NCBI GenBank assembly: GCA_003952965.2
Contig: CM025853.1
Location: forward strand, 18,745,110 to 18,809,109
Reading direction: 5' to 3'
DNA length: 64,000 nt
DNA from: Morella rubra
Taxonomy: Eukaryota > Streptophyta > Magnoliopsida > Fagales > Myricaceae
Under the pieces are notes generated by a model. The model was not told where the DNA came from, did not search any database, and was given only the letters and a program-made list of their open reading frames with translations. Made by a program: the position numbers and the translations under genes. Positions 36,977 to 46,469 of the stretch are shown one piece after another. Every line of letters starts with the position of its first letter. Position 1 is the first letter of the stretch.

Positions 36977-37093
36977 ATGAAGCTGGTGCTGGTTCTACTC
37001 CTGGTGGTCATGTCCACAGCCATGCCATCTGCGCAGGGAGCCAGAGCTGACGCTGCAAATATTTGCCCATGTCCCAAGTTTCCTGACTGCTAA
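36977..37093 (+). CDS. CPCP secreted peptide gene 2 (38 aa from internal Met)
   Basis: The family start ATG at 36960 is followed by a 7-bp loss, so that frame stops at once. Starting at the next ATG (36977), which is in the family frame, gives 38 residues. The N-terminus MKLVLVLLLVVMSTAMPSAQ is a good signal peptide, likely cut near the S-A-Q-G stretch, leaving a short tail that ends ICPCPKFPDC-stop. The core C-P-C-P-x-x-P-x-C is as in peptide 3. The promoter lacks the TATA run present at the other copies (33416, 44960) and carries two transposons. It may be secreted if still expressed. Function unknown. Confidence 0.55.
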   Translation: MKLVLVLLLVVMSTAMPSAQGARADAANICPCPKFPDC

Positions 37094-37170
37094 CCTGCAA
37101 AACGAAAATATGGAATTTTGCTTTTCCTTGTAATTTCTCTATCTGCGAAACAGGGGAAGAGAGGGAGGAT

Positions 37171-37443
37171 TGCTATTTTTTTTTTTTTTTTACATAATAA
37201 GAATTATATATGATACAGGAGAAGATACAGAAGACCCTATGTCAAGGAGGGTCGAAACCCGCATAGACCCAAGAGTAATTGTTCAACAGCTCATGAGAGG
37301 GGGGCAAACTACCCTCGAAAGATGAGGAAGCGACCCAACGAGCTAAGTCGTGTGCAAGGGAATTCACATTACGAGGGGTAAAAACCAGACCTCACAAGAC
37401 CGAAAGGAAGAAAAAAATAAAGAGCATTACAAACAGAAGAACA
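37171..37443 (-). mobile_element. Retroposon insertion 3' of peptide gene 2
   Basis: A run of about 17 T followed by ACATAATAAG starts a 270-bp segment absent from the matching place after peptide 4, where GGGAGGATTTCTAATTATTTG is continuous. The poly-T side indicates a minus-strand retroposon tail. A clean target duplication was not found. Confidence 0.55.
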
Positions 37444-37810
37444 GTTATTTGTATGAGATGATTGCTTTCTAGAGAAACAGAAGAACAGTTAGCTAGATTG
37501 ATTCAACTTCCATACGCATCCAATAGCTATTATTTGTTAAAGAAGCCTGGTTTTTTTAAACTCATACTTTTTTACAAATTCCAACAATTATTTTACAAAT
37601 TGTAACAATTTTTTACAAATTCAAACATTTTTTCACCATCCCAGGAAACTCTACATTACGTTCGACAAAAAAAAAATCAACAGAGTTCTTTTTTCACATC
37701 TTCAGAGTCTTATATATAGTGACCACAAAATTTTGTGGCTACTTAACTGGCGTCTAACAGGAAATTAAAATTACACTCTTTTTATTGTTTTGTAGTTTCT
37801 TCTGAAACAT

Positions 37811-39366
37811 CTAGCCTCTCGACAAAAGCACTTCATTCACCAAATTGTTCAAGTTAATGGAGGAAGAACCATGTGCACCAGTGGCCTCTTGGGCCAAATT
37901 TTTCCACTCCATGACCTTTTTCTTCATCCTTCTACCCTTCTCTCCCTCCATCAACTCTCCAACAAGCTTCTCCACCTCCTCTCTCTTCACATCATTATCA
38001 ATCTCCATGCCAATGCCCCAGTCATTGCAGGCATACTTGCAGTTTGTTTGCTGATCCCCACCGAATGGCCAACAAAGCATGGGCACTCCTGCAGACACAC
38101 TTTCAATTATTGAATTCCACCCACAATGCGTTAGGAACCCTCCAATTGAGGGGTGGTTCAGCACTTCCTCTTGAGAGCACCAACCAGCTATTAGACCCCT
38201 TTCTTTTGTTTCCACCTCGAACTCAGATGGCAAAATCGCTGATTCGCCAAAACTAAATCAGGCCGAATGATCCACAAAAATTGGTACTTGCTATTTGCAA
38301 GTCCCCAACCAAACTCACTTAGCTGCCGTGGTGTTAAAACAGTTAAGCTGCCAAAATTCACATACACCACAGAGTTGTGTCCCTTAGAGTTTAGCCAATG
38401 AAGGCACTCTGTTTCTTCTTTCCATAAACTGTACCCAATTGATTTCAGGGGATCGAGTTGTTGATCGAGTAATAGTTGGAGAGGTCCAACAGCATATACA
38501 CGCGGAAACATGGGGGAGAGAGCATTCAAAACTTCTCGCTCTAAAGCGTCAAATGTTTGAATAACTATTCCTGAAGCTTTCGGAGCTCTCTCTACTGCAT
38601 CAACGAGGAATTTGAAGATGACATCATTTGCATTTGTCATCCGAACAAAGCTTGGGAGATCCCTGAATCGGATGTCTTTCATACCTGGAATCCAGTCTAT
38701 AACTGTGTCCAGATACCCATTTGTTAGATAGCTCTCATCTGCAATAAGGAGTTAATTAAATAGTGCTCCAGTCTTAAAACTTACAATTAATATGATAACT
38801 ACTGCAAGATTTCATGAGTAGTGTTCTTCTCCCTTTGACATACCTTTTAGTGGTGTAAGGCCATTGTCCATTAGGGAAGGAAATTGCTTGAAGGCCATTA
38901 GGCTGCAAGCAGCGATCGTGAACAGCATTACAATAGGGATTCCTAGTTCTCGAGCAGCAGTGATGGTAAATGCCATGAAACCATCCGAGATAATGGACGT
39001 CACTGGAGGAGAACTGTTGTCTGAAGTCGCAGTGTTGAGTTTCACAAGCAAGTTCGAAAATGGAGCCAAGAAGTTCTTCATAATGGATTCGCACACAGAA
39101 GCAAGGTCTTGGGAAGCATTGATATCCGATGGAGGGAGGCTGTCTGGAATGGTTTCAAATCGAAAGTCAGGCAAGCCATCTAATGAGTTGGGTCCTCCAG
39201 ATTTCAGAAAACGCTGGTGGTTGAACTCGGTGTTGACAAAGGTTATGTGAAAACCTTTACGATGGAGAAGCTTCGCAAATTTTAGCATGGCCTTTATGTG
39301 GCTTTGAAATGGTGATGGAATACAAACTGCATGAGGCTTATCAACTACTACTGTTTTGGAATCCAT
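37811..39366 (-). pseudogene. UGT85A-type glucosyltransferase, copy 1 (one frameshift)
   Basis: Family 1 UDP-glycosyltransferase most like UGT85A enzymes (often annotated 7-deoxyloganetin glucosyltransferase). Exon 1 is 38844-39366, exon 2 37811-38738, joined by a GT-AG phase-1 intron as in UGT85A. The start ATG gives MDSKTVVVDKPHAVCIPSPF with the catalytic His at residue 12; the acceptor-side SDGFMAF is present. The PSPG box runs from [11 protein letters not shown] through [14 protein letters not shown] to GGDQQTN, ending in the Gln typical of UDP-glucose users. One base is missing near 38249 (after IIRPDLV), so everything after that point, PSPG included, is out of frame. With it the product would be about 483 aa, the normal size. 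Either a young pseudogene or an assembly error. Such enzymes are cytosolic and glucosylate small molecules. Confidence 0.87.
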
Positions 39367-39482
39367 GATCTGTTTCTCTCCTTCTGTAGATGTGCAGTTC
39401 TGTTGTATCTCTGTTCAATGTATTGTATAAAACTGGATAATTCTAAAATTTCAACCATTCATGTCCACGCCCATATATTTTA

Positions 39483-39963
39483 GTCTTAATTGCACTCAGA
39501 GCCTGAAGTATATAAAAATTACAAATGAATCCTTAAGACAACATTTTCAATAAATAGACTTCTGAAGTATAGTTTAAGTCAAATCAAAGCTTCCATCTAT
39601 TTTTCCGTTAACAACCATTGCTAACAAAACTTTAAAATCACGTCATAACGAATTAGAAAATTGTCCAATTAAATTATTCATGCCACATCTACGCAGGTGT
39701 CTGTAATGTAGAGAATGACGTAATATCATTAAGTTTTTTTTTTTATTTTAACTAGGCGTGGTGAGCTGACAGACACCTAACATAGATGTGGCATAGATGT
39801 TTTAATTGGACAATGACGTTTTCTTATTCGTTATGACAAAAGATGGTCAGAGGAATCTCGATCTAGCTTAAACTCTATCTCAAAAATTTATTTATTAAAC
39901 ATTACCACAAGAGTTTATTTGCAACCTTCGTGCATATTTGGGGGGTCTGAATGCAATTAAACC
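39483..39963. mobile_element. MULE-type MITE upstream of UGT copy 1
   Basis: The ends are GTCTTAATTGCACTCAGAG and, on the other strand, GGTTTAATTGCATTCAGAC. A perfect 9-bp duplication TATATTTTA flanks it (39474-39482 and 39964-39972). The matching site upstream of UGT copy 2 is empty (CCCACATATTTTAAGC), so the insertion came after the segmental duplication. Confidence 0.85.
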
Positions 39964-40257
39964 TATATTTTAAGCAAATTTACTTCTTTTGAGGGGACTG
40001 TCTTGTGCATCTATCCAGATTACCCAGTACTGCGGGCAGCTGCTGCTGCCGGTTCAAAGAATGGGTCCTTCTTGAAAGCGAAACCCTATTTAAGTTTCCT
40101 TTAAAATATCGACTGGTCATGGGATGATCAATCCCTTTCTTGTGGGCGGTTCTTTCCACGAAGTCATTGCAGACGTGATTTATTAATTGTTTATCTCTAC
40201 CGTTTGGAAGCATTAAAAATAAGAAAAATCGGCAGGCCAAAGCAGCATATGAAAACT

Positions 40258-40601
40258 GTAAAGCTTGGTAATCGGAGAATAACGACAAAGAATGAAGAAG
40301 GCGAGAGAATCGGTGAAAGATGCCTTTATATTCAATTCAATTATCATCACGTACGAACAGTGTACAATATATATAATCAATAAAAGAATCCTAATAAATT
40401 GGAAAAAGACACAAACGCCCTCTAACAAATTTGTACAAAAGAATAAGACTACGTAAAAGAAAAGTTACGTAACAGAATTAACAAAATAAAGTTACGTAAC
40501 GGAATCGTGATAAGTTCTGGAAGCTGAGTGAGGAGAAGAGGAAGAAGGCTGACTAGCCGGTTGACTGTCCTTGTCCAGCTCAGCATCCGTGTGCCGTGAG
40601 A
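40258..40601. mobile_element. Insertion in block 1, class unknown
   Basis: About 345 bp separate ATGAAAACT (40249) from GAAAAACTACATTACAAG (40600). In block 2 these are continuous (ATGAAAACTACGTTACAAG, about 48590). Flanking GAAAACT/AAAAACT suggests a short target duplication. The content includes repeated GTTACGTAAC(A/G)GAAT. No class assigned. Confidence 0.55.
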
Positions 40602-40760
40602 AAAACTACATTACAAGAAAAAGGAAAGGACAAAAAACATATGACGGTGACGTCGCGACGAACGAATGGAAGCAATGGCCCTTCGTACGTGTTGGTCGGC
40701 AAAGATAGAGATCGCCAGAAATAGAATCCAAATTTTACAGCCAAAAGCATTAGCCACATC

Positions 40761-41766
40761 ACTTTGATTTTGAGTGGCATGTAGTGCATTTTTTTTTTTT
40801 TTGCTAATAAAAAGTGTGGAAGGGGGTAACTAGAATAATCAACTCTCCTAAACGTACTCCCACTTATTGCAGAATAGATGGAGCCAAAATTATCCTATTT
40901 TGAGAAAGGAGTATCGTCATCGCAGTTCTATTAATATTCTAAGTGATAATGGAGAAGAGATAATTCGATCACTACAGCTCCATCAACACGTAAGTGATAA
41001 TGGAGGAGAGAAAATTCGATTCAAGGATCTCTCCCTACACCCTCTCTTGAGTGCCTTATTTAAGACCCCCCATACTACTCAGGCTATCATGTTGGTGGTT
41101 GCTCTTACTAGCTAGCATTCACCTCAACAATCTATCAGTCTTTCCAATTGCATCAAATTTTCTTTTTTAAGAAAGAAAATTTTTCGATCTTCTATAATGT
41201 TTTATTTTAATTTTGTTACGTAATTTGAAGAAAAATATAATAAGTAGATCCTACACTATTTAATGTTATCAGATAAAATTTTGAGCAATATGGACTCTAT
41301 AATGAAGTCCACTGATATTCACATATTGTGTCTATTTCTCTCTGAATAGTATAATATAATTTAAGTAAAAAATTACAGAGAATCTGATCCAAAATTTTCA
41401 TAATGGGATAAACACGAAGGATTGACACCAGGCGATATTGAAGAACCGAAAGGAGTAGGATATTATTAATATTGATCTATACGAATAAATCTTAAATAGA
41501 CATTTACAAATTGAAGTTAGAATCTTCCTAGAAGAGAAATAGTGGATTTCTTGGTTTGGTAAGCATTCACAAAATGACTTAATTTCTAAACATAGAATCT
41601 AACACACAGAATATTGATATGGTCCTTTCAAGAGTCTTATTAACTTTCTATAACATGAAATTATCAAAGATAGAAGAAGATATTTGGCAAATAATGACCT
41701 TTTTTTTTCTTGAACAAATAATGACCTTCATTGTCATGCTAAACTTGGCTCAATCAATATCTCTGC
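40761..41766. other. Upstream region of peptide gene 3
   Basis: A MITE of the 36531 family lies at 41186-41390. The stretch from about 41590 is homologous to the proximal promoters of peptides 1 and 2 (ACTTTCTATAACATGAAATT, TTGTCATGCTAAACTTG). The first 400 bases hold nothing I recognise. Confidence 0.45.
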
Positions 41767-41774
41767 TATATAAA
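41767..41774 (+). promoter_or_regulatory. TATA box of peptide gene 3
   Basis: TATATAAA occupies the place matching the TATA runs of peptides 1 and 4. It is over 1 kb from the ATG because a retroposon lies in the leader. Confidence 0.5.
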
Positions 41775-41831
41775 GATGGGGGGCTCAAGTCTAGAGGAAC
41801 CATCCTTTAGATTTGACTGAAGTTTGCACTT

Positions 41832-42753
41832 AGAATAAACCTTTTTGCACATTCTAGAGAGAGAGAGCGAATGCCCCCTCTCTAGACCTTCCTCCTTTCG
41901 TACCTGACCCGTCTCTCTCGTATTCTCCAGCGACGGGGTCTCTCCCTTCCCTCTCTCTCTCTCCCCCTGTTTTTCCCCCTTGGCTGTTCAACCACGTCTC
42001 CCCTCCATTACCGATGTTCTTTGCTCCTGCGTTTTAAAGCCCTTCATGGCTAGATCTCGTTTGGTTGGAGGCTTTTTGGTGGCCACACGCAGCACAACAG
42101 AGCTCATTAGCTCCAGGCGCTCATTTTCGCACATTTCTAGAGCTAGTGTGGCAGCTCCTGGGAACCCACGCGCGTGCGTGGATCTCACACACTACCCTTT
42201 TTGTGCTCTGTTTGAGTTGTTTCGTGTGATTTTTTACGGCCTTGTGTTTTGGTCAGCAGTCTCTAGGGTTCTTTTGTTGTGTGCTTAGTTATTTTCTTCT
42301 TGTTGCTAATAATTTCGTTTCATTGGACTTTTGTGGGATGGATCTCGTGGCATCCTTATTGTCGAGGAGTCTCCTTGCAGACACGAACCTGCTGGTGGCT
42401 GGTTGCATTTTGCAATCGCTAATCGACAGTTTTTGGCTCTCCATGTCTTTCTCCCTTGTGATTATGTTGTTTTGGACAAGTTTCTAGGGTCGCTGGCAAT
42501 CGTTGCCTCTAGTTGTGGCGGAGTTTGCTTTGGATCTTGGACCCATTTCAAAACTATGGATCTTTTGGCCCATCTGTATGAAGCCTTTATGGCAATATGG
42601 ATTCAAGCCTTTAAGATTGTTCGATGTATGGCCCTTCAGGCTTTTATTATTGCTGTTACTAATGGCCTTAGAGGCTTGTTTGTATGCCACACCATCATGG
42701 TTGTAATGGTTCCAGTGAAATGAATTTTCACATTTGCTTTAAAAAAAAAAAAA
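41832..42753 (+). mobile_element. Non-autonomous retroposon in the leader of peptide gene 3
   Basis: A 922-bp insertion ends in 13 A and is bounded by the perfect 17-bp duplication GACTGAAGTTTGCACTT (41815-41831 and 42754-42770). Near its 5' end is TTCTAGAGAGAGAGAG and a TCTCTC-rich leader, and the 3' part has no LINE open frames. The insertion at 45207-46097 has the same kind of 5' end. It looks like an internally deleted LINE or a retroposed transcript. Confidence 0.85.
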
Positions 42754-42792
42754 GACTGAAGTTTGCACTTTTCGTTTAATAGCTCACCAAGT

Positions 42793-42951
42793 ATGGAGAA
42801 ACTTCTTCAATCTGCTATCAAGATGGTGGTTGTACTGCTGGCGATCATGTTCACTGCCATGCCATTTGCCATGGGAACGCAATCTGATGCTCCAAATTAT
42901 TGCCCATGCCCTCCAATTCCAGGCTGCTACCACGCAAAAGAAAATAATTGA
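42793..42951 (+). CDS. CPCP secreted peptide gene 3 (52 aa, intact)
   Basis: The only undamaged member of the family. The start ATG matches the family start (ATGGAGAAACTT). MEKLLQSAIKMVVVLLAIMF begins a hydrophobic signal peptide of about 28 residues, with likely cleavage after the F-A-M-G stretch. The mature part is about 24 residues and ends NYCPCPPIPGCYHAKENN. Three Cys in C-x-C-x5-C spacing, Pro-rich. No intron, no membrane segment after the signal. The upstream leader is interrupted by a 922-bp retroposon. I do not recognise the family; size and make-up suggest an apoplastic peptide, perhaps a signal or defence peptide, but that is inference only. Confidence 0.7.
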   Translation: MEKLLQSAIKMVVVLLAIMFTAMPFAMGTQSDAPNYCPCPPIPGCYHAKENN

Positions 42952-44267
42952 ATGTTGCAACCTTTGCTTTTGTGTTTTCAATGGAAAGGTTTGTAGCTCT
43001 CTCTGAATAATGGACATGTCACATGAAAATGTCAACCAGTTTAACTAGTGTCTAGGCTGACATTAAATCCTATGGTACTAATCAATAATGAATTTGAAAC
43101 ATTGGAGAATATTACCTCCAAGCTTTGTAAAGAAGAAGTTCATTTCTAATACAACCACTTTTATGTCTGGGTTGCTGGCGCTCTTTGGTCACATACTGGT
43201 TTTCAATGGTGCTGTTTACCGTCTCTACACTGCTCTATCTATTTGACATGGAACATTACATGATCTTTCAACTCTTTTTAGGTCTCACTGGTTTTGTTTA
43301 GCATCTTGATCTATTTAGATCCATAGTTGATTTTATTATATATTTTGTACTATGGTTTCTGAGCGCTCGACCATCGCTCGAGCGACTTCCGACGAATTTC
43401 AAAAATTACTAAATTTTTTAACTTTCCTTATGAAGACTTGTGAAACCTTACTAGGTTTCGTGGGAGACTGACTAGAACTCGATTGAGGCTTCCTTTGAGA
43501 GTATTTTGTGCCTCCTTCCTTGAGAGAAAAACCTTAGAAGATTGGTGCTTTAAGATTCTTGAGTTTTACTCTATTCTTCTATCATATTGTTTTGTTTCCT
43601 TCAAGGTATTGAAAGCATGCTAAAGAACAAGATTGTTCGAGGAGATCCTCAAGAAGAACCTTAAGGTTGAGGTGAACGTTGCTTGGAGCAAGTCTGAGTA
43701 AGGGTGCTTAAATTATTACATTAGGGTTGTAAGAGTCAAGCAACTGAGGTTGCCAGTGTCTAAATCATTGTTGTAAGGATTTCTTCTAGTGGATTTCAGG
43801 TGGCTGCTAGCCTGGAGTGGTTTTTCCTTTGAATGGTTTTTCAAAAGTTTTCCACTTCATCATCAAATCTCTTGTCTCCTTGTACGTTTGTTTAATTTCT
43901 TTACAAGTTGATTTATTACTTTGATGATTGTGTTGGTTGATTGATATATCTAGACTGATCAATTTTTGAACTTATTTTAAAATTGGTATTCAATCATTAA
44001 TTTTTAGATTTCATCTATTCACCTTCCTATAGGTGAAGTTAGGGTCTAAACTAGATTTTTCAATATCAATCACCTAGAAACACTACATAAATACAGTGGC
44101 GAGTAGATTATTAGATATATAACCTGTTTGCTTTCAAGAAGCTCAACCTTCCCTTCCTGTTGAGTTAATTGACAAGCATAAGATCAGTAATCTAATAAGC
44201 TTACTAAAATTATTATACCAGAGATGTCATTTTGATGGTTTGATCCAAAAAAAAGAAAGCAACTCAC
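42952..44267. other. Repeat-derived spacer downstream of peptide gene 3
   Basis: Around 44010-44060 it contains TATTCACCTTCCTATAGG and GTTAGGGTCTAAACTAG, the complement of the GGGGGGTGAAT repeat family at 6.5 and 26.3 kb. No coding sequence recognised in the remainder. Confidence 0.45.
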
Positions 44268-44925
44268 CAAACCAGATAGCATTTGATGGATAGATGCAAC
44301 ATCAAAACCAATCTGAGAGAGGTTTGATTTTACCTCATTAACCTGCATGTGAAAAAGGACAACAAATTATTACAAGCATACTACAATATCTGACCCAGGA
44401 CTATGCGATGCAACTAGAGCTCAACTAAAGTGGGTGCGAACCAAAATCCAAATTGGACATGAGATGCCACTATCAAAAGAAGTATCTATTCTGATCTTAA
44501 CAACAACAGGATCAAGAAGACGGTTCGATTCTCCATTGGATGTAAGGGATTATCCAAAGAGGAAGCACCTCTTGCTTGTTATTTAAATAGAATGCATATT
44601 TAGCCAGAAAGAGAAGAATAGCTTTGTACATTATTTTGCAATGAGCTTGGTTGTTTCCTTGTGCTCCTCCACCTTCCAATCTAAGCTCTCCAGCTTCAAG
44701 GCTAGATGCCTCTTGGTTGCCTACACAGATTCATATCTCAAACCACAAATGACTCTTAAACACCCTAAACATAAGAATTACTCTGTGAAAACTTACGACA
44801 CAATGGCCAAGCAATGCTACTTTCGGCCAGTGCCTTATTGACATGATCTAATTGTTTGGATACACTTGCAATAACACTTGCCATATTACACTTTGTCACA
44901 AACATTACATTAGAAATCGACCAGC
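44268..44925 (-). pseudogene. DUF1664-family gene fragment
   Basis: Three exon-like pieces read in order on the minus strand. The first (about 44787-44925) gives NVMFVTKCNMASVIASVSKQ, then LDHVNKALAES. The second (about 44632-44720) gives ATKRHLALKLESLDWKVEEH, then KETTKLIAK, followed directly by TAA where an acidic residue and a splice donor are expected. The third (44268-44342, AG and GT borders) gives VNEVKSNLSQIGFDVASIHQ, then MLSGL. This matches the coiled-coil DUF1664 domain of plant proteins of unknown role. The N-terminus and C-terminal half are missing, so it is a fragment. Confidence 0.72.
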
Positions 44926-44959
44926 ACAGCACATAAAGTTGGGTTTATACCCTCCTTTC

Positions 44960-44967
44960 TATAAATA
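44960..44967 (+). promoter_or_regulatory. TATA box of peptide gene 4
   Basis: TATAAATA lies 92 bases before the start codon, in sequence shared with peptide 1 (CTATAAGTAGCGGAGGTTCC). Confidence 0.6.
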
Positions 44968-45051
44968 GCGGAGTTTCCATTCACACAGAATCATCCCAAT
45001 TCATATACGACTTAAATTTCGCACTTCTCGTCTGAGAGTTCGCCAAGCGCA

Positions 45052-45135
45052 ATGGAGAAACTTGTTCAATTTGTTATGAAGCTCGTGGTGGTTGTACTCC
45101 TGGTGGTAATGTCCACAACCATGCCATTTGTCTAG
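45052..45135 (+). pseudogene. CPCP secreted peptide gene 4, signal peptide only
   Basis: The family start and signal peptide are intact (MEKLVQFVMKLVVVVLLVVM, then STTMPFV) but the frame ends at TAG there. The downstream sequence jumps straight to the 3' flank found after peptide 2 (GGAATGTTGCTTTTCCTTG), so the mature CPCP-coding part has been deleted. The TATA box and leader are the best preserved of the four copies. It may be transcribed but cannot make the mature peptide. Confidence 0.75.
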
Positions 45136-45206
45136 GGAATATGGAATGTTGCTTTTCCTTGAAATTTCTCTATCTGCGAAACAAGGGAAGGGAGGGAGGA
45201 TTTCTA

Positions 45207-46097
45207 TTTTTTTTTTCTAGATAAAGATAATTTATTAAAAACAAAGAAGTATACAACCAACACAACGTAGAAAATCAACGTAAAGGCCAGTGAAACACCT
45301 AAACGGACCAAAAGGTCCTACAATAACTGGACACAAGAGTTGGAACCACCAACAGCCACAAGGGCCGTGAAACAACCAGGACCACAAACTGGCCACAAGA
45401 GCCAGAACACAATACAAACACAAACTGGTCATAAGGACCGAAACATAGGACAAACACAAACCGGTCACAAAGACTGAAACACAACAAAACCACCACTCAA
45501 GGCGATGGCGGCTTACACTGGAGGAAGGGCAAACCGAGCAACAATCCGACTCCTTCAGAGCAATCTTCAGGCAATGACTGGCTGCATACAAGGGAGGAGG
45601 AGAAGGCGTGACTGTAGGTGGCACAAAACAGCGGCAGCAAAGAGGTCCATCGGAGAAAAATGGCCGAAACGGTCCACAAAACAGAGGGAGGCTGCAAGAG
45701 CGGAGGCAAAGGAGGTCGGGCTCGTGAGATCCATGCGCGCGCAAGGACGCGCATGAGGGCTCACGCACTGGCCGATTGCTGCCATTCTTGGCCAGAGCTG
45801 GACGCCGGGAGGAGAGGGAGCCCACCACATGGGCTGTGTACACCAAAGACCACTGGAGAGGCCGGGATCTAACTCCAAAACAAGCAAAGAAAGAGCACAA
45901 AAAATGGCCGAAAAACTAAGGAAAAGGGAACCTCCGGCCACTAGGAGTGTAGTCGGAGGAGAGGAGAGGGAGGGGAGAGGCCGAAGCTCCTCCTATCCCC
46001 AGAGCAGAGACGACTGGGTGGGGTTCATGCAAAGGGAGAAGAAGGTTCTTGAGAGAGGGAGGAGTCTCTCTCTCTAGAACGCGTAGCTGAGTCGGTT
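45207..46097 (-). mobile_element. Non-autonomous retroposon 3' of peptide gene 4
   Basis: An 891-bp insertion is bounded by GGGAGGATTTCTA (45194-45206 and 46098-46110). Poly-T at its left edge puts its tail on the minus strand, with AATAAATTATC before it as at LINE 3' ends. Its 5' side has CTAGAGAGAGAGACTCC, like the insertion at 41832. Several overlapping open frames run through its GC-rich body, but none resembles LINE ORF1 or reverse transcriptase. Confidence 0.8.
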
Positions 46098-46469
46098 GGG
46101 AGGATTTCTAATTATTTGTACAAGATGATTGCTTCCTAGAGAAACAGAAGAACAGTTAGATTGATTCAACTTCCATTAATTTATAGGCATCCAATAGCTA
46201 TTATTTGTTAAAGAAGCCTGGTTTTTTTCAATTTAAACTAATTAATACTTTTTTTTACAACTTTTTACAAATTCAAGCACTTTATTTACTCAAGAAAATC
46301 TACAATACATCCAACAAAAATAAAATCAACGGAGAGTTCTTTTTTCACATCGAAAGAGTCTTACATATAGTGACCAACTGACCACAAAATTTTGTGGCTA
46401 CTTAACTGGCATCTAACAGGAAATTAAAGTTACACTCTTTTTATTGTTTGAGAGTTTCTTCTGAAACAT

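Larger units (their letters stand above)
36840..40760. repeat. Segmental duplication block 1 (peptide 2 + UGT copy 1)
   Basis: This block is collinear with 44940-48740. Both hold a peptide gene, a shared 3' flank (GATGATTGCTT(T/C)CTAGAGA, CATCCAATAGCTATTATTTG), a UGT on the minus strand, and a region beyond the UGT (TTTCTTGTGGGCGG, GTTTATCTCTACCGTTTGG, CCCTTCGTACGTGTTGG). Differences are mostly whole transposon insertions private to one block. Confidence 0.88.

Noticed and set aside
41980..42723. Several open frames of 80-130 codons upstream of peptide 3
   Set aside because: They fall within the poly-A retroposon at 41832-42753 and show no retroelement or host domain.
45235..45941. 221-codon minus-strand open frame and overlapping frames
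   Set aside because: They lie inside a GC-rich retroposon with target repeats; there is no domain and all frames on both strands are open there, which points to composition rather than coding.
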